Positions 43,244-51,919 of a DNA stretch of 64,000 bases are shown one piece after another. Numbering within the stretch: the stretch's first letter is position 1; each line of letters opens with the position of its first letter. Where the stretch lies: contig CAZDQM010000071.1 in the NCBI GenBank assembly GCA_964507825.1, positions 1 through 64,000 of the forward strand. The letters are read 5' to 3'. The DNA is from JAWVZS01 sp964507825 (GTDB lineage Archaea > Thermoproteota > Nitrososphaeria > Nitrososphaerales > Nitrosopumilaceae). Both the position numbers and the translations under genes were made by a program. The notes beneath the pieces are model-generated. The model ran no database searches. It saw only the letters and a program-made list of their open reading frames with translations, and was not told where the DNA came from.

Positions 43244-45262
43244 CCTAGACTCTATCTCTTCTAGGGACTTTAATGGTGGCGAGCATGCAAAGTCTTGACA
43301 CACATAAGATATCGCCTGCTCCCCGTCAAACTTTTTTCCCGCAAAAAACGGCACGGACCCAAGTGCTTCAAGCTGCTCCTCCGTCCTGACTGATACCAGT
43401 ATGGAGTCAGGGATATAGCGCTTTGCAATGGCAGACGACATGCGACCGTCGGTATCCAAAATTGTAATCTCGACTGGCTTTTGAACGTACATGTGCATGG
43501 TATTGAGCAGATGCCCGAATGCAAACGGATTCTCGGCTGCCGCCTGCCCGTAGGACTCTATAATCTTTTTGGATGCATCAAGATAGCGGGGTTCGTGCGC
43601 CATATGATAAAGCCGAAAAAGTACGCGGCATGCGACCGAGTTGCCAGACGGCATCGATAGATCGTGGATGCTCTTTGTCCGGACGATGAGTGATTCAGAG
43701 TCATCTGAGGCCATGAAAAATCCCCCCGCCTCGGCGTCCCAAAAGTGCCGCATCATGAAATCTGCAAGCTGTCTTGCCGTGTCCAGGTATCTTGCCTCAG
43801 GTCTGACCTCAAAGACGTCAAGGAGGGCGTCTGCAAAGAATGCGTAATCCTCTAGGTATCCGCCGATCTTGGAGATACCGTCTTTATGAGTCCGCAACAA
43901 CCTCCCATCCACGAGCAGGTTGCCGATTATAAAGGATGTACACTTTTCGGCGGCCTCAATATACCTAGGATCGTCCGTGATACGGTATCCCCTAGCAAGC
44001 GCGGAGATCATCAAGGCGTTCCAAGATACGAGTATCTTGTCATCGAGTCCGGGTCGCACTCGCCCGTTACGGTAATCAAGCAGTTTCTGAGTGCCGTCTT
44101 GTAAGAGTCGGCGCAGTTCATCTTCTCCGATCCCGCACTGAAACGATACTGTAGACATGTTGATTTCATTATACAGGATCGTGTTTCCCTCCCAGTTTCC
44201 ACCATCAGTTACGCCGTAATACAGGCAGAATGCATCCGCATCATCCCCCAATATCTTGCAAATCTCATCCTTGGTCCAGACGTAAAACTTGCCCTCCACG
44301 CCTTCAGAGTCTGCATCTAGGGCACAATAGAATCCTCCCAAATCAGACGTCATCTCCCGCAGTACAAAGTCTAGCGTTTTTTGCAGTGTCTCAAGGTAGA
44401 GCGGATCCCGCGTTATCTGATAGGCCTCTGCATAATTTATTGGAATCAGCGCGTTGTCATAAAGCATCTTTTCAAAATGCGGCACGAGCCATCGAGCATC
44501 CGTGGCATACCGGTGAAATCCCCCTCCAACCTGATCAAATATTCCGCCGCGCGCCATCTTGTTCAGCGTTCGTAGTGCAAACTCACGGAATTTTGTGATT
44601 CCGGACAGCCTTGCGTACTTGAACATGAACGATATGTTCGCGCTGTTTGGAAACTTGGGTGCCGTGCCAAACCCACCGTTTGTCATGTCACCAAGCTGCA
44701 AAAGGTTCATCGCGGCCTCATCTAAGATAACCCTTCCAATATCTGATGGTGATACATCATCAGTCTTGCCCAGATTTGCTACAAAATTCTCAGCTGCCTG
44801 TTTTACATCACCGGGTTTCTCCCCCCACGCTTGCGCCAGCTGCCTCAAAATGCTTCCAAATCCGGGGCGCCCGTGTGAGTCAAGTGGTGGAAAGTAGGTC
44901 CCCACATAGAATGGTTTTTGATCAGGGGTCAGGAATACGCTTAGCGGCCAGCCGCCGGTTCCGGTGGCAATCTGGCATGCCTTTTGGTAGATATCATCAA
45001 TATCCGGACGCTCCTCCCTGTCCACCTTGATATTGATGAAATGATCGTTCATGATTCCGGCAATCTCTTTGTTCTCAAATGACTCATGCGCCATCACATG
45101 ACACCAGTGGCACGAGCTGTACCCTATGCTTAAAAATATGGGCTTGTTCTCGTTTTTGGCCTTTTCAAGCGCCGCGTCATTCCAAGAATACCATTCCACA
45201 GGATTGCCTGCATGCTGCAACAGGTACGGGCTGGTTTCACGGGCAAGGCTGTTTTCGGCCAC
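43235..45262 (-). CDS. Thioredoxin-domain (YyaL/SPATA20-type) protein
   Basis: 675 residues. N-terminal DUF255 thioredoxin-like domain: NSLARETSPYLLQHAGNPVE, SIGYSSCHWCHVMAHESF with the CHWC active site, and VDREERPDIDDIYQ. The rest is an (alpha/alpha)6 barrel of the glucosamine 2-epimerase/glycosidase type (GGGFHRYATDARWLVPHFEKM, LISWNALMISALARGY-like). Widely conserved and of uncertain function, maybe a redox-controlled sugar-processing enzyme. Full length; single minus-strand gene. Confidence 0.92.
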   Translation of the reverse strand: MAENSLARETSPYLLQHAGNPVEWYSWNDAALEKAKNENKPIFLSIGYSSCHWCHVMAHESFENKEIAGIMNDHFINIKVDREERPDIDDIYQKACQIATGTGGWPLSVFLTPDQKPFYVGTYFPPLDSHGRPGFGSILRQLAQAWGEKPGDVKQAAENFVANLGKTDDVSPSDIGRVILDEAAMNLLQLGDMTNGGFGTAPKFPNSANISFMFKYARLSGITKFREFALRTLNKMARGGIFDQVGGGFHRYATDARWLVPHFEKMLYDNALIPINYAEAYQITRDPLYLETLQKTLDFVLREMTSDLGGFYCALDADSEGVEGKFYVWTKDEICKILGDDADAFCLYYGVTDGGNWEGNTILYNEINMSTVSFQCGIGEDELRRLLQDGTQKLLDYRNGRVRPGLDDKILVSWNALMISALARGYRITDDPRYIEAAEKCTSFIIGNLLVDGRLLRTHKDGISKIGGYLEDYAFFADALLDVFEVRPEARYLDTARQLADFMMRHFWDAEAGGFFMASDDSESLIVRTKSIHDLSMPSGNSVACRVLFRLYHMAHEPRYLDASKKIIESYGQAAAENPFAFGHLLNTMHMYVQKPVEITILDTDGRMSSAIAKRYIPDSILVSVRTEEQLEALGSVPFFAGKKFDGEQAISYVCQDFACSPPLKSLEEIESRLG

Positions 45263-45335
45263 GTGACATCTGTGTCATTTTGGTATTTGTACCTATGGCG
45301 CAAAATCAACGCTCCGATTCGTTGTGAGTATATAG

Positions 45336-45578
45336 CTAGATCCCCTCCCTTCCCTCCTGTAGTTCGTAAATCCGGACATTAATCCTTGCCAAGAGCTTTG
45401 TCTTGGACCTGTGCGCCTTTTTGTCATGACTGTAATCCTTGCGCTGCACCAAGTCTTCTAGCCGCTTTAATTGGTCATAATTGAGCGCCTTGAGGCTTTG
45501 CTCAGTTACAATCTTGAGCAGTGTCACCCTCTCAATGTCCTCCGAGGATATCCCCTTACCCAAATCCATCACCATCAC
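45336..45578 (-). CDS. Small helical basic protein
   Basis: 80 residues. Two or three charged helices (SSEDIERVTLLKIVTEQSLK, LNYDQLKRLEDLVQRKDY) followed by a basic stretch (HDKKAHRSKTKLLARINVRI). It could bind nucleic acid. The ATG at 45578 or 45575 is used. No family recognised. It is the last gene before a gene-poor region. Confidence 0.6.
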   Translation of the reverse strand: MMVMDLGKGISSEDIERVTLLKIVTEQSLKALNYDQLKRLEDLVQRKDYSHDKKAHRSKTKLLARINVRIYELQEGREGI

Positions 45579-46345
45579 AGTCTAGGCAAGATGCACGCAA
45601 TCCACACGACAATATATTGCACACTATATTTGGTTTCATATGATCCAAATACTGCAAGTTGGTACGCGGCATTGAACTAACCGTCAAAACCTTGCCAAGA
45701 GTCTCTACAAAAAAGTACAGTTTGATAACCTAAAACTCAAGAGATCATTGAGATTTAAGAGTCCCAAATACAGGGGTAAGAGTCCCGGCTGAAAGGCCTA
45801 TAGCGACGCCCGTAAATTCATGTACAATTTATTCCTGTACGCACCGCTAAACTTGTCACCGACCCTACAAATTTCATCATGAATGGTACAAGCTGCATAC
45901 GACATCTAATTTTTGCAACAATATCATCGATTAAAACATGCGGCACACCAATATCGCGTCATACATGTCATGCAAAGTGTCGAGCTTTTGAAACAGTTTG
46001 AAAAGTCAGGTGCAGTTGCACGCAGGATTAGCATGCTAATATCATTCATAAATGAATGGAAGATATTTCGCATGGTTGCACCGAAATATTTCAGGATATC
46101 GTTGCACTATGATATCACAGAATAGCCGGTCATGTCAACATCGATGACTATCGTGTCCCCCGTGTTGCGGTCTCCCGCTTGTCGGACTCAGGCCCGGGAC
46201 CAAGATGGTCAGCGACCTAGACGGGGCACGCCGCATGCAACACATAGTAACACTAGCGGCGCGCGGCATATTGCACCCCGTCCGAGGCAAGGAGATGTCT
46301 GACATCTTTTATGATTGCTTTCGCGGCGTCATGCCGGTGGACATT

Positions 46346-46456
46346 TTAGTTAAGCCATCTTAAAATGTGGTGTATTGCTTCTTCGCGGGTAGTTCCGCTT
46401 CGTTTCATTTCTGCCTGAATCCCCTCTTCCTTAAGATCCTCTTCTTTAACTACCAT
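46346..46456 (-). CDS. 36-residue antitoxin-like small protein candidate
   Basis: MVVKEEDLKEEGIQAEMKRS then GTTREEAIHHILRWLN. A short charged strand and a helix of the GxTREEAxxxIL type, as found in small antitoxin or DNA-binding ribbon-helix-helix-like proteins. No toxin gene is seen beside it. The candidate could equally be a fragment. Confidence 0.35.
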   Translation of the reverse strand: MVVKEEDLKEEGIQAEMKRSGTTREEAIHHILRWLN

Positions 46457-46491
46457 ACGTTTCTAAACACATGACTTGTTTATAATGCTTG

Positions 46492-46776
46492 TCAATGTCC
46501 AAAGTATGCCGAGAGGGAATCAGGGCCGAATGTTACTGAAATATCAGATAGTCCATTTTCAGACATGAACTTGGTTACCATCGTCCTGATCCTGTCCTCG
46601 TTGAGGTGGTTGTGACCCAATGATACGAATAACGACCTGATCTTGTATTTGTTGCCCCGCCTGAGCCGGACTTTGGCCTAACTCGTAAAATTAACCAAGT
46701 GTTCCGCCGAACCGCTCGTCCCATCGGTGGTTGCCATGTACCCGATCTCTAACATGTATGTCGTCTCTGATCCCAT
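46492..46776 (-). pseudogene. Broken gene of unknown family
   Basis: On the minus strand the frame reads MGSETTYMLEIGYMATTDGT, hits one in-frame stop (about 46680) and continues RLRRGNKYKIRSLFVSLGHN through NEDRIRTMVTKFMSENGLSD to a stop at 46492. More protein-like sequence lies upstream in other frames (MADNFVKFEERSSLPNV near 46870). It looks like a decayed protein-coding gene. No family recognised. Confidence 0.45.
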
Positions 46777-47125
46777 ACGTGGCAACGTCATAATTGTCGT
46801 CACTTTCTTCTGATACATCATATCACGTTTGGCAAGGATGATCTTTCCTCGAATTTGACAAAATTGTCCGCCATGAATGAATTGATACGTAATCTAGCCC
46901 GTCTTCTTCCCATCTAGAATCATAAGACGCTACCAAATCCCTTCCGCGTCAGATGTATTCCCAGTTGCCAACAGGTTTAATGCGCAACCGTACTCTAGCT
47001 TTTTCGATTTGATCGGTTACATCAAATGATTTTCTGTATTACGCCGGGCGGTTTTTGAGCAGTTATGCAACAAACCCCCCTCAAGGGTTAATCTAATATT
47101 ATAATGAATCATGTGTATATCCATG

Positions 47126-47130
47126 GAGGA
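47126..47130 (+). promoter_or_regulatory. GGAGG Shine-Dalgarno deciding the zinc-ADH start
   Basis: GGAGG ends 4 nt before the ATG at 47135 and supports that codon over the in-frame ATG at 47123 and the start at 47111. Such a strong site is unusual in this window, where most genes look leaderless. Confidence 0.5.
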
Positions 47131-47134
47131 GAAG

Positions 47135-48160
47135 ATGAGAGCAATGATACTAGAAAGGCTAGGTCCAATTGAGTCCAAGCCTCTCAAAATCTCAGAGATT
47201 AAAAGACACCAGATTAAAAATCCCAAGGAAATACTGATTAAAATTCAGGCCTGCGGTGTCTGCCACTCGCAACTACACGGAATAGAGGGCGACTGGAAGG
47301 AGCTTGGAATCCCCCCGCAGCTGCCCACCGTACCCGGGCACGAGATAGTAGGCGAGGTGGTGCAGGTAGGTGATGACGTCACCGAATTCAAGACAGGAGA
47401 TCGGGCAGGAATCTCCCCGTTGCTAGAGTCATGCCGCAAGTGTGACTATTGCCTGGCCGGAAAGGAGAACCTGTGCGAGGACGCGGAGATTCTCGGCGAG
47501 AGTCTAAAGGGCGGATACGCCGAATACGTCACCGTCTCAGAGGATTTTGCAGTAAGGGTGCCAGATACCATGAATCCCGAGTATGCGGCCCCGTTGTTTT
47601 GTGCCGGAATAACGGCATACAAGGCAGTAAAAGCGGCCGAGCCGGAGAGGAATAAAAAGGTCGGAATTTTTGGAATCGGCGGCGTGGGCCACATGGCAAT
47701 CCAGTTTGCAAAGGTAGACGGCTTTGATGTCACTGCAATCACAAGATCTGAAAAGCACCTGAATATAGCAAGTAATCTCGGTGCAGACAGGGTGGTAAGA
47801 TACCAAGACGACCAAGAGGCGCTACTCGATAATCTGAAAAACGCCGCGGGAATGCTCGATGCCGCAATCGTCCTTGCCCCAAACGACCGCGTTACGGATT
47901 CTGCAATCAAGGCGGTCAAAAAGGGCGGGCTGATTGTAATTGCAACGATCGGTGAGATCACCGGCTTTGTCGCGTTTGAGGAAAAGACCGTCAGGGGAAC
48001 TCTGATCGGCTCCGTAGACGACATGAAGCAGGTAATCAGAATCGCCGACAAATACGGCCTAAAAGTGGTCTCAGATACATACCCCCTAGAGCAGGCAAAC
48101 GAGGTCCTAGAGAAGCTAAAGAACTCGCAGATTGACGCAAGGGCGGTCCTTGTACCATAA
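47135..48160 (+). CDS. Zinc-dependent alcohol dehydrogenase (MDR family)
   Basis: About 341 residues. Catalytic zinc: Cys in QACGVCHSQLHG and GHE in VPGHEIVGEV. Structural zinc: four Cys in CRKCDYCLAGKENLC. NAD(P) loop GIFGIGGVGHMAIQFAK. Reduces or oxidises a small alcohol or aldehyde; the substrate cannot be read, and a role in semialdehyde reduction is possible but untested. A microprotein gene with CxxC motifs starts 10 bp downstream. Confidence 0.93.
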   Translation: MRAMILERLGPIESKPLKISEIKRHQIKNPKEILIKIQACGVCHSQLHGIEGDWKELGIPPQLPTVPGHEIVGEVVQVGDDVTEFKTGDRAGISPLLESCRKCDYCLAGKENLCEDAEILGESLKGGYAEYVTVSEDFAVRVPDTMNPEYAAPLFCAGITAYKAVKAAEPERNKKVGIFGIGGVGHMAIQFAKVDGFDVTAITRSEKHLNIASNLGADRVVRYQDDQEALLDNLKNAAGMLDAAIVLAPNDRVTDSAIKAVKKGGLIVIATIGEITGFVAFEEKTVRGTLIGSVDDMKQVIRIADKYGLKVVSDTYPLEQANEVLEKLKNSQIDARAVLVP

Positions 48161-48169
48161 CGATGCCCA

Positions 48170-48322
48170 ATGAACTGCGAGAGATGCCACCATACAAGCG
48201 AGGCGCATGCCGAGTCCGCAAAGGATGACTCGCTGATGAGATTTGGAGGATGTAATGTGCCAGACTGCACGTGCCGCCAGTATGCAGACAGCATAAAAAA
48301 GATTGACGAGGATTTGATCTGA
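48170..48322 (+). CDS. 50-residue CxxC microprotein
   Basis: MNCERCHHTSEAHAESAKDD and later RFGGCNVPDCTCRQYADSIK. The pattern CxxCxH...H...CxxxxCxC could bind a zinc and resembles the C-terminal part of the 79-residue protein at 15388. It begins 10 bp after the zinc-ADH stop and is probably on the same transcript. Unrecognised family. Confidence 0.65.
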   Translation: MNCERCHHTSEAHAESAKDDSLMRFGGCNVPDCTCRQYADSIKKIDEDLI

Positions 48323-48351
48323 TTAATATTAGAATGACATAACAGGGACTC

Positions 48352-48588
48352 ATGAACAAGCACGCGCCTGCATCAGAGATGAAAAAAGATCTAGACAATA
48401 TGCTCTCCAAGATCAACGCGCTAGAGATCGTCGCCAAGGACGAATACCAAGTCGGCACCGTCAAGGTACTAAGAGCGCTGACAGAGGGCCAGATCCACTC
48501 CATAAACGAGTTTGAGCATTTGAAGAAGGCAATCGATCTACTTACACTGCAGTTCTTTGACGTTCAAAAAAAGGCCAGATCATCGTAG
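48352..48588 (+). CDS. Small coiled-coil protein
   Basis: 78 residues, nearly all helical with heptad spacing (MKKDLDNMLSKINALEIVAK, INEFEHLKKAIDLLTLQFFD). Soluble, probably oligomeric. No family recognised. It starts 30 bp after the microprotein at 48170 and its last 9 bp overlap the convergent gene. Confidence 0.65.
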   Translation: MNKHAPASEMKKDLDNMLSKINALEIVAKDEYQVGTVKVLRALTEGQIHSINEFEHLKKAIDLLTLQFFDVQKKARSS

Positions 48589-49056
48589 CCTAGTATCGCT
48601 TATTCCGCACGAATCGCACCTGTACACGTTGCTTTGCCGCAGCTCGCGCTCTACATGCATATCAGAACCGCAGCAGGCGCATTTTATGTATTCCTTTTTA
48701 ATATCATCAGAATCCGGTCTAGGCGCAGAGGCATCCTGCCCCGTCCATGCCGGCTCTGGCTCTGGAACCATGTTGCAGTGTGGGGAGTATTTTGAGACTA
48801 TCTTGCCAACTACAAAGCGCCTCTTGGTGGCTGACGAGCCAAACATCGGATGTATTGCGACATAAAGGTTGTTTTCGGCACCTGCCTGCTCAATCCAGCA
48901 CTTGAACCGCGGGCTCTTGGTAAAAAACCCAACCTCGTCGGACTCGGAGCACTGATCCGCGTAAATCAGGGAGAATTTATCCCTGCTTTTTGCCAGCAGT
49001 ATGTATACTACCTCCTTCATCGGCGGTCCCCACTCGCCTAGGCGTATCGGGCCCAT
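48580..49056 (-). CDS. Protein with C-terminal zinc ribbon
   Basis: About 158 residues from ATG 49056 (MGPIRLGEWGPPMKEVVYIL); the frame stays open to 49158. The main part is strand-rich (KFSLIYADQCSESDEVGFFT, NNLYVAIHPMFGSSATKRRF), then a Pro/Asp-rich linker and a C-terminal zinc ribbon CACCGSDM...YRCDSCG. It probably binds nucleic acid or protein via the ribbon. No family recognised. Confidence 0.6.
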   Translation of the reverse strand: MGPIRLGEWGPPMKEVVYILLAKSRDKFSLIYADQCSESDEVGFFTKSPRFKCWIEQAGAENNLYVAIHPMFGSSATKRRFVVGKIVSKYSPHCNMVPEPEPAWTGQDASAPRPDSDDIKKEYIKCACCGSDMHVERELRQSNVYRCDSCGISDTRLR

Positions 49057-49320
49057 GAACTCGTAATGAAGGATCTGAAGCGTCAACGTATCATGTACGC
49101 GGTTCTGTGTTTTACACTTTTCCCAAAATTCACCGTGATTGCTAGGACGGTTTATCATCCCCCTTTAGAGACCGCCAGATACATCGCATACAGGGTTCGC
49201 GCCACATACACGGTATCATGCAATCCCAAGTACCCAAAGGCATGGCGCATTTGCCCCATCTAGGTATCATTTATCCCATGCCGTATAACTGACCCCGCCT
49301 TATGAGTCCCGAAAGCACAA

Positions 49321-49393
49321 GATCAGGTCGACTGAAAGTATTATACCTGACTCAACACATTCGGGTATAAATCCCGAATCAACCCAAGTGTAC
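49321..49393 (-). repeat. Dispersed hairpin repeat, copy B
   Basis: Nearly identical over about 70 bp to the inverse of 60672-60751 (shared TTATACCTGACTCAACACAT and CCCGAATCAACCCAAGTGT). The centre ATTCGGG-TATAAAT-CCCGAAT is an exact 7-bp inverted repeat that would fold as a hairpin. It lies just before the small membrane protein gene at 49443. Confidence 0.8.
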
Positions 49394-49442
49394 CCCCTAA
49401 ATTTTGAAAGGAATAAATGCCACATGCTTGAAGTTTCGCCAA

Positions 49443-49694
49443 ATGGCAGACAAGGATCCACACAACTACAGGGCAGTAGGATGGTCCATGGTGGCAGTTG
49501 CAGGCGGCCTAGCCGCAATAGGACTATTAGGACTATTTATCGGCGATGACGTCTTGTATGCAGACAACATACAGAGAGCCAAGACTGCCGAGTTTGAATA
49601 CTGTAAAGAGTTAAACTTTGAGGATCCCGTGTGTACCAAGTATTTAGACAGGGTCAACACGCCGGCGTCCGGAGTATTTACCGACCAGGGCTAG
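49443..49694 (+). CDS. Small single-TM protein
   Basis: 83 residues from ATG 49443 (MADKDPHNYRAVGWSMVAVA); one hydrophobic helix (VGWSMVAVAGGLAAIGLLGLFI) then a soluble outside part with two Cys (FEYCKELNFEDPVC), which may form a disulfide or hold a metal. No family recognised. The dispersed repeat sits just upstream. It overlaps the convergent gene by 4 bp. Confidence 0.6.
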   Translation: MADKDPHNYRAVGWSMVAVAGGLAAIGLLGLFIGDDVLYADNIQRAKTAEFEYCKELNFEDPVCTKYLDRVNTPASGVFTDQG

Positions 49695-50380
49695 TATCCG
49701 CTAGTAAAGTCCTCCCACGCGTTCAGGTTCCTAGTAAGCCGGTTCATTGCAAAGAATGCGCCCCCGATTATCCCCGCATGGTAAAAGGTGTACAAAAAGA
49801 CGCCAGAATTGGTCGGATCAGATTTTGTAAAGCTAAGTACAAGTATGGAAAAGAATGCAAACACCCCGACAAAGCTCACGATGCGGTTGAGGGGACCCCC
49901 GTTCATTCCAACTATACGTTTGGTCGCAGCCGCCATGAGTGCAATGCTCGATATTATAAGGAATGTCGCCCCCCCGTTTGCGATCACAAAGTTGTACGCC
50001 CACGGTATCAGGCCGTCATCTAATATGGTCATTTCCGGCATTATGCTTCCACCGTTTAATGCAAAGTTGACGGAGCTAAACAACCCGCCAATCACAAAGA
50101 AGAACAAAAAGATCTTGACGATAGAGCGCCTAGCCGGGCTCCGAATTTCCGACGGCCTCACCGCACGCTCGGTTATGCGTATCCCGTAAAGAAATCCTAT
50201 CGCCAAGGCAGGAGCAAACATGATGTTGATCAGGATGGGCGATTCCCTGTTAATCGCCTCAATCTGCGGGTAAAACACTAGAAACATAATTATTGCAAGT
50301 GATGCAGACGCCGCAAACAGTATAAGGTTAATCGGGAGATTAGACCGCGAGCATGACGCGTCATCCTGCCAGTTGTACAC
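49691..50380 (-). CDS. Polytopic membrane protein of unknown function
   Basis: 229 residues with about six TM helices (LILFAASASLAIIMFLVFYP, ILINIMFAPALAIGFLYGI, IFLFFFVIGGLFSSVNFAL, ATFLIISSIALMAAA, IVSFVGVFAFFSILVLSF, and one near AGIIGGAFFAM). Few charged residues lie in the membrane, so it is not an obvious transporter. No family recognised. Start at 50380 (GTG or ATG-like in MYNWQDDASC). Confidence 0.65.
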   Translation of the reverse strand: MYNWQDDASCSRSNLPINLILFAASASLAIIMFLVFYPQIEAINRESPILINIMFAPALAIGFLYGIRITERAVRPSEIRSPARRSIVKIFLFFFVIGGLFSSVNFALNGGSIMPEMTILDDGLIPWAYNFVIANGGATFLIISSIALMAAATKRIVGMNGGPLNRIVSFVGVFAFFSILVLSFTKSDPTNSGVFLYTFYHAGIIGGAFFAMNRLTRNLNAWEDFTSGY

Positions 50381-50484
50381 GATACATCATAAAAAAATTA
50401 CAATTAAAGAAAACACCGAAAAATCATTTGCGTAATTAATCCAATTCTGTTTACCTTTTTTAACCAAGGCGCCCTAGAAAACCG

Positions 50485-50697
50485 ATGAAGATAGGCGTAC
50501 TCGTATCAATAACCGGATCATCGGTACTAATTCTCGGTATCATATTCAGCCTCCAAGGGTTGTCAGTCATCGGGCCCGAGTCGTCCTTTATGTATTCAAG
50601 CAGGCAATGGATTGATTACGGGATTCAGATTACTTGTATAGGAGCCATAATAGCCGTAACAGGTATAATACTGCACGCGTATGCGCAATACAGGTGA
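50485..50697 (+). CDS. Small two-TM membrane protein
   Basis: 70 residues: helix IGVLVSITGSSVLILGIIFS, a short loop with Ser and Tyr residues, then GIQITCIGAIIAVTGIILHA. Ends AYAQYR. Real-looking membrane protein without a recognised family. It is convergent with truD 22 bp away. Confidence 0.6.
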   Translation: MKIGVLVSITGSSVLILGIIFSLQGLSVIGPESSFMYSSRQWIDYGIQITCIGAIIAVTGIILHAYAQYR

Positions 50698-50719
50698 CGC
50701 GTGTATGATAGATGCGGAT

Positions 50720-51919
50720 TTAAAACCCCGATTGGAGCGGATTCTCCGGCTTTATTATTTCACGCATGACAATTGTAGCAAACGAACCACGTGACAGCAT
50801 AAAGGATGCACGGTCATCATCTGCGTCAAAGTCATCAACCCGGATGGCGGCATTTCTAAACCCCCCCTCGCCGCTTGCATCCTGGATATCCCGGACGTAA
50901 AAGTCGCGGGGACGCACGCCCTCCTGCCGGAGTATTTCGGATATGTATTCATGGAATCGGGTTTTTGCATAATAGGCGTATCCTACAATCGGAATCGCGA
51001 GGCTTTGTTTTGATCCGGTAACATGCCTGCACAGCGTACCGTCGACATCATAGCAGACGTCACCATCAGCCGATGAGAAGAGATCCTCGCCGCATCCAAA
51101 TGCGCGACTGACGGTCAGGTTGAAGAGGTACGACTGGTACGCCTGAATATAAAAACGGCGCATGTCGACACGAAGTGACATTATTGCCCGGAACGGGTCG
51201 CCGTGATCAATCAGCCCGGACATTACCCTGCGTTCCAGATCCATCCCAGGCGGTATCCGTTCGTAAACTTGCGCGTACGTGGACGGATCGGCCATCTCTT
51301 CGCGTATCCTTGCATTCGCACCGGTGTCGTATTTTGATGGGTGGGATAGAATGTATCGTACGGCATCCGAATACCGCCCCTGAATCAGCGCCTTGCCAAT
51401 CAAATGAGTCACGGGCCTAGTCGAGCCGAACCGCTGATACCCGTAATAATTCAGGATGCGCTGATCCTCATCAAAGGAGTCAAATGATGCAGAATTGTCT
51501 ACAACTCGGATAGAAAACCTGTTTCCCACCATGAGTCTCTTTGAAAGCGGCTTGTCCGTGAATCCTATCCGGTATAATGCATACATGCTAGTCTGAAATT
51601 TTTCCGGGCCGCGGGTCTTCTTATTGGAATAGACATACTGGGTCGTGACCGCCCTAGCATCCTTTAGTCCCAAGGAACGCAGGCGTATGCCCGTCCTCCT
51701 AGCTAGGTGCGATAGCGCATGTTTCGTGTCGATTCCAGACTTTGTCAGTAGAAATACAGGATAGTTGCCGGCGCTTCCGATTAATGACTTGCCCTTGGCG
51801 GATAGAACCTCATCGACCTCAAAGTCCTTTGGTTCGTTCCTGATCCGTCCCTTGCAGCCTTGAAATTCCGTGGAGTAGTAGTGTAATCCGAGCTCCGAGT
51901 CAATCTCAGGAACCGCCAT
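50720..51919 (-). CDS. truD: TruD, tRNA pseudouridine synthase D
   Basis: 399 residues. Makes pseudouridine-13 (archaeal TruD also U35 in some tRNAs). Family hallmarks: DFEVDEVL, SLGLKDARAVTTQYV with the catalytic Asp, NYYGYQRFGSTRPVTHLIGK, and the C-terminal AIRVDDF stretch. The inserted TRUD domain is present. It begins at the base after the stop of the beta-propeller gene, so they are likely co-transcribed. Confidence 0.95.
   Translation of the reverse strand: MAVPEIDSELGLHYYSTEFQGCKGRIRNEPKDFEVDEVLSAKGKSLIGSAGNYPVFLLTKSGIDTKHALSHLARRTGIRLRSLGLKDARAVTTQYVYSNKKTRGPEKFQTSMYALYRIGFTDKPLSKRLMVGNRFSIRVVDNSASFDSFDEDQRILNYYGYQRFGSTRPVTHLIGKALIQGRYSDAVRYILSHPSKYDTGANARIREEMADPSTYAQVYERIPPGMDLERRVMSGLIDHGDPFRAIMSLRVDMRRFYIQAYQSYLFNLTVSRAFGCGEDLFSSADGDVCYDVDGTLCRHVTGSKQSLAIPIVGYAYYAKTRFHEYISEILRQEGVRPRDFYVRDIQDASGEGGFRNAAIRVDDFDADDDRASFMLSRGSFATIVMREIIKPENPLQSGF

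Larger units (their letters stand above)
45579..47110. other. Gene-poor region with coding remains
   Basis: About 1.5 kb without a large intact gene. It holds a short frame encoding LLKQFEKSGAVARRISMLIS (45913-46125, doubtful), a 52-residue frame MVSDLDGARRMQHIVTLAAR (46205-46363, doubtful), a 36-residue gene candidate on the minus strand and a broken gene at 46492-46776. The block TAAGAGTCCC occurs twice near 45759 and 45778. It looks like a degraded accessory region. Confidence 0.5.

Noticed and set aside
45913..46125. 70-residue plus-strand frame
   Set aside because: Partly helix-like but no family or promoter; kept only as a note in the gene-poor region.
47446..48363. 305-residue frame antisense to the zinc ADH
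   Set aside because: Zinc and NAD motifs are on the plus strand; the antisense frame has shadow-like composition.
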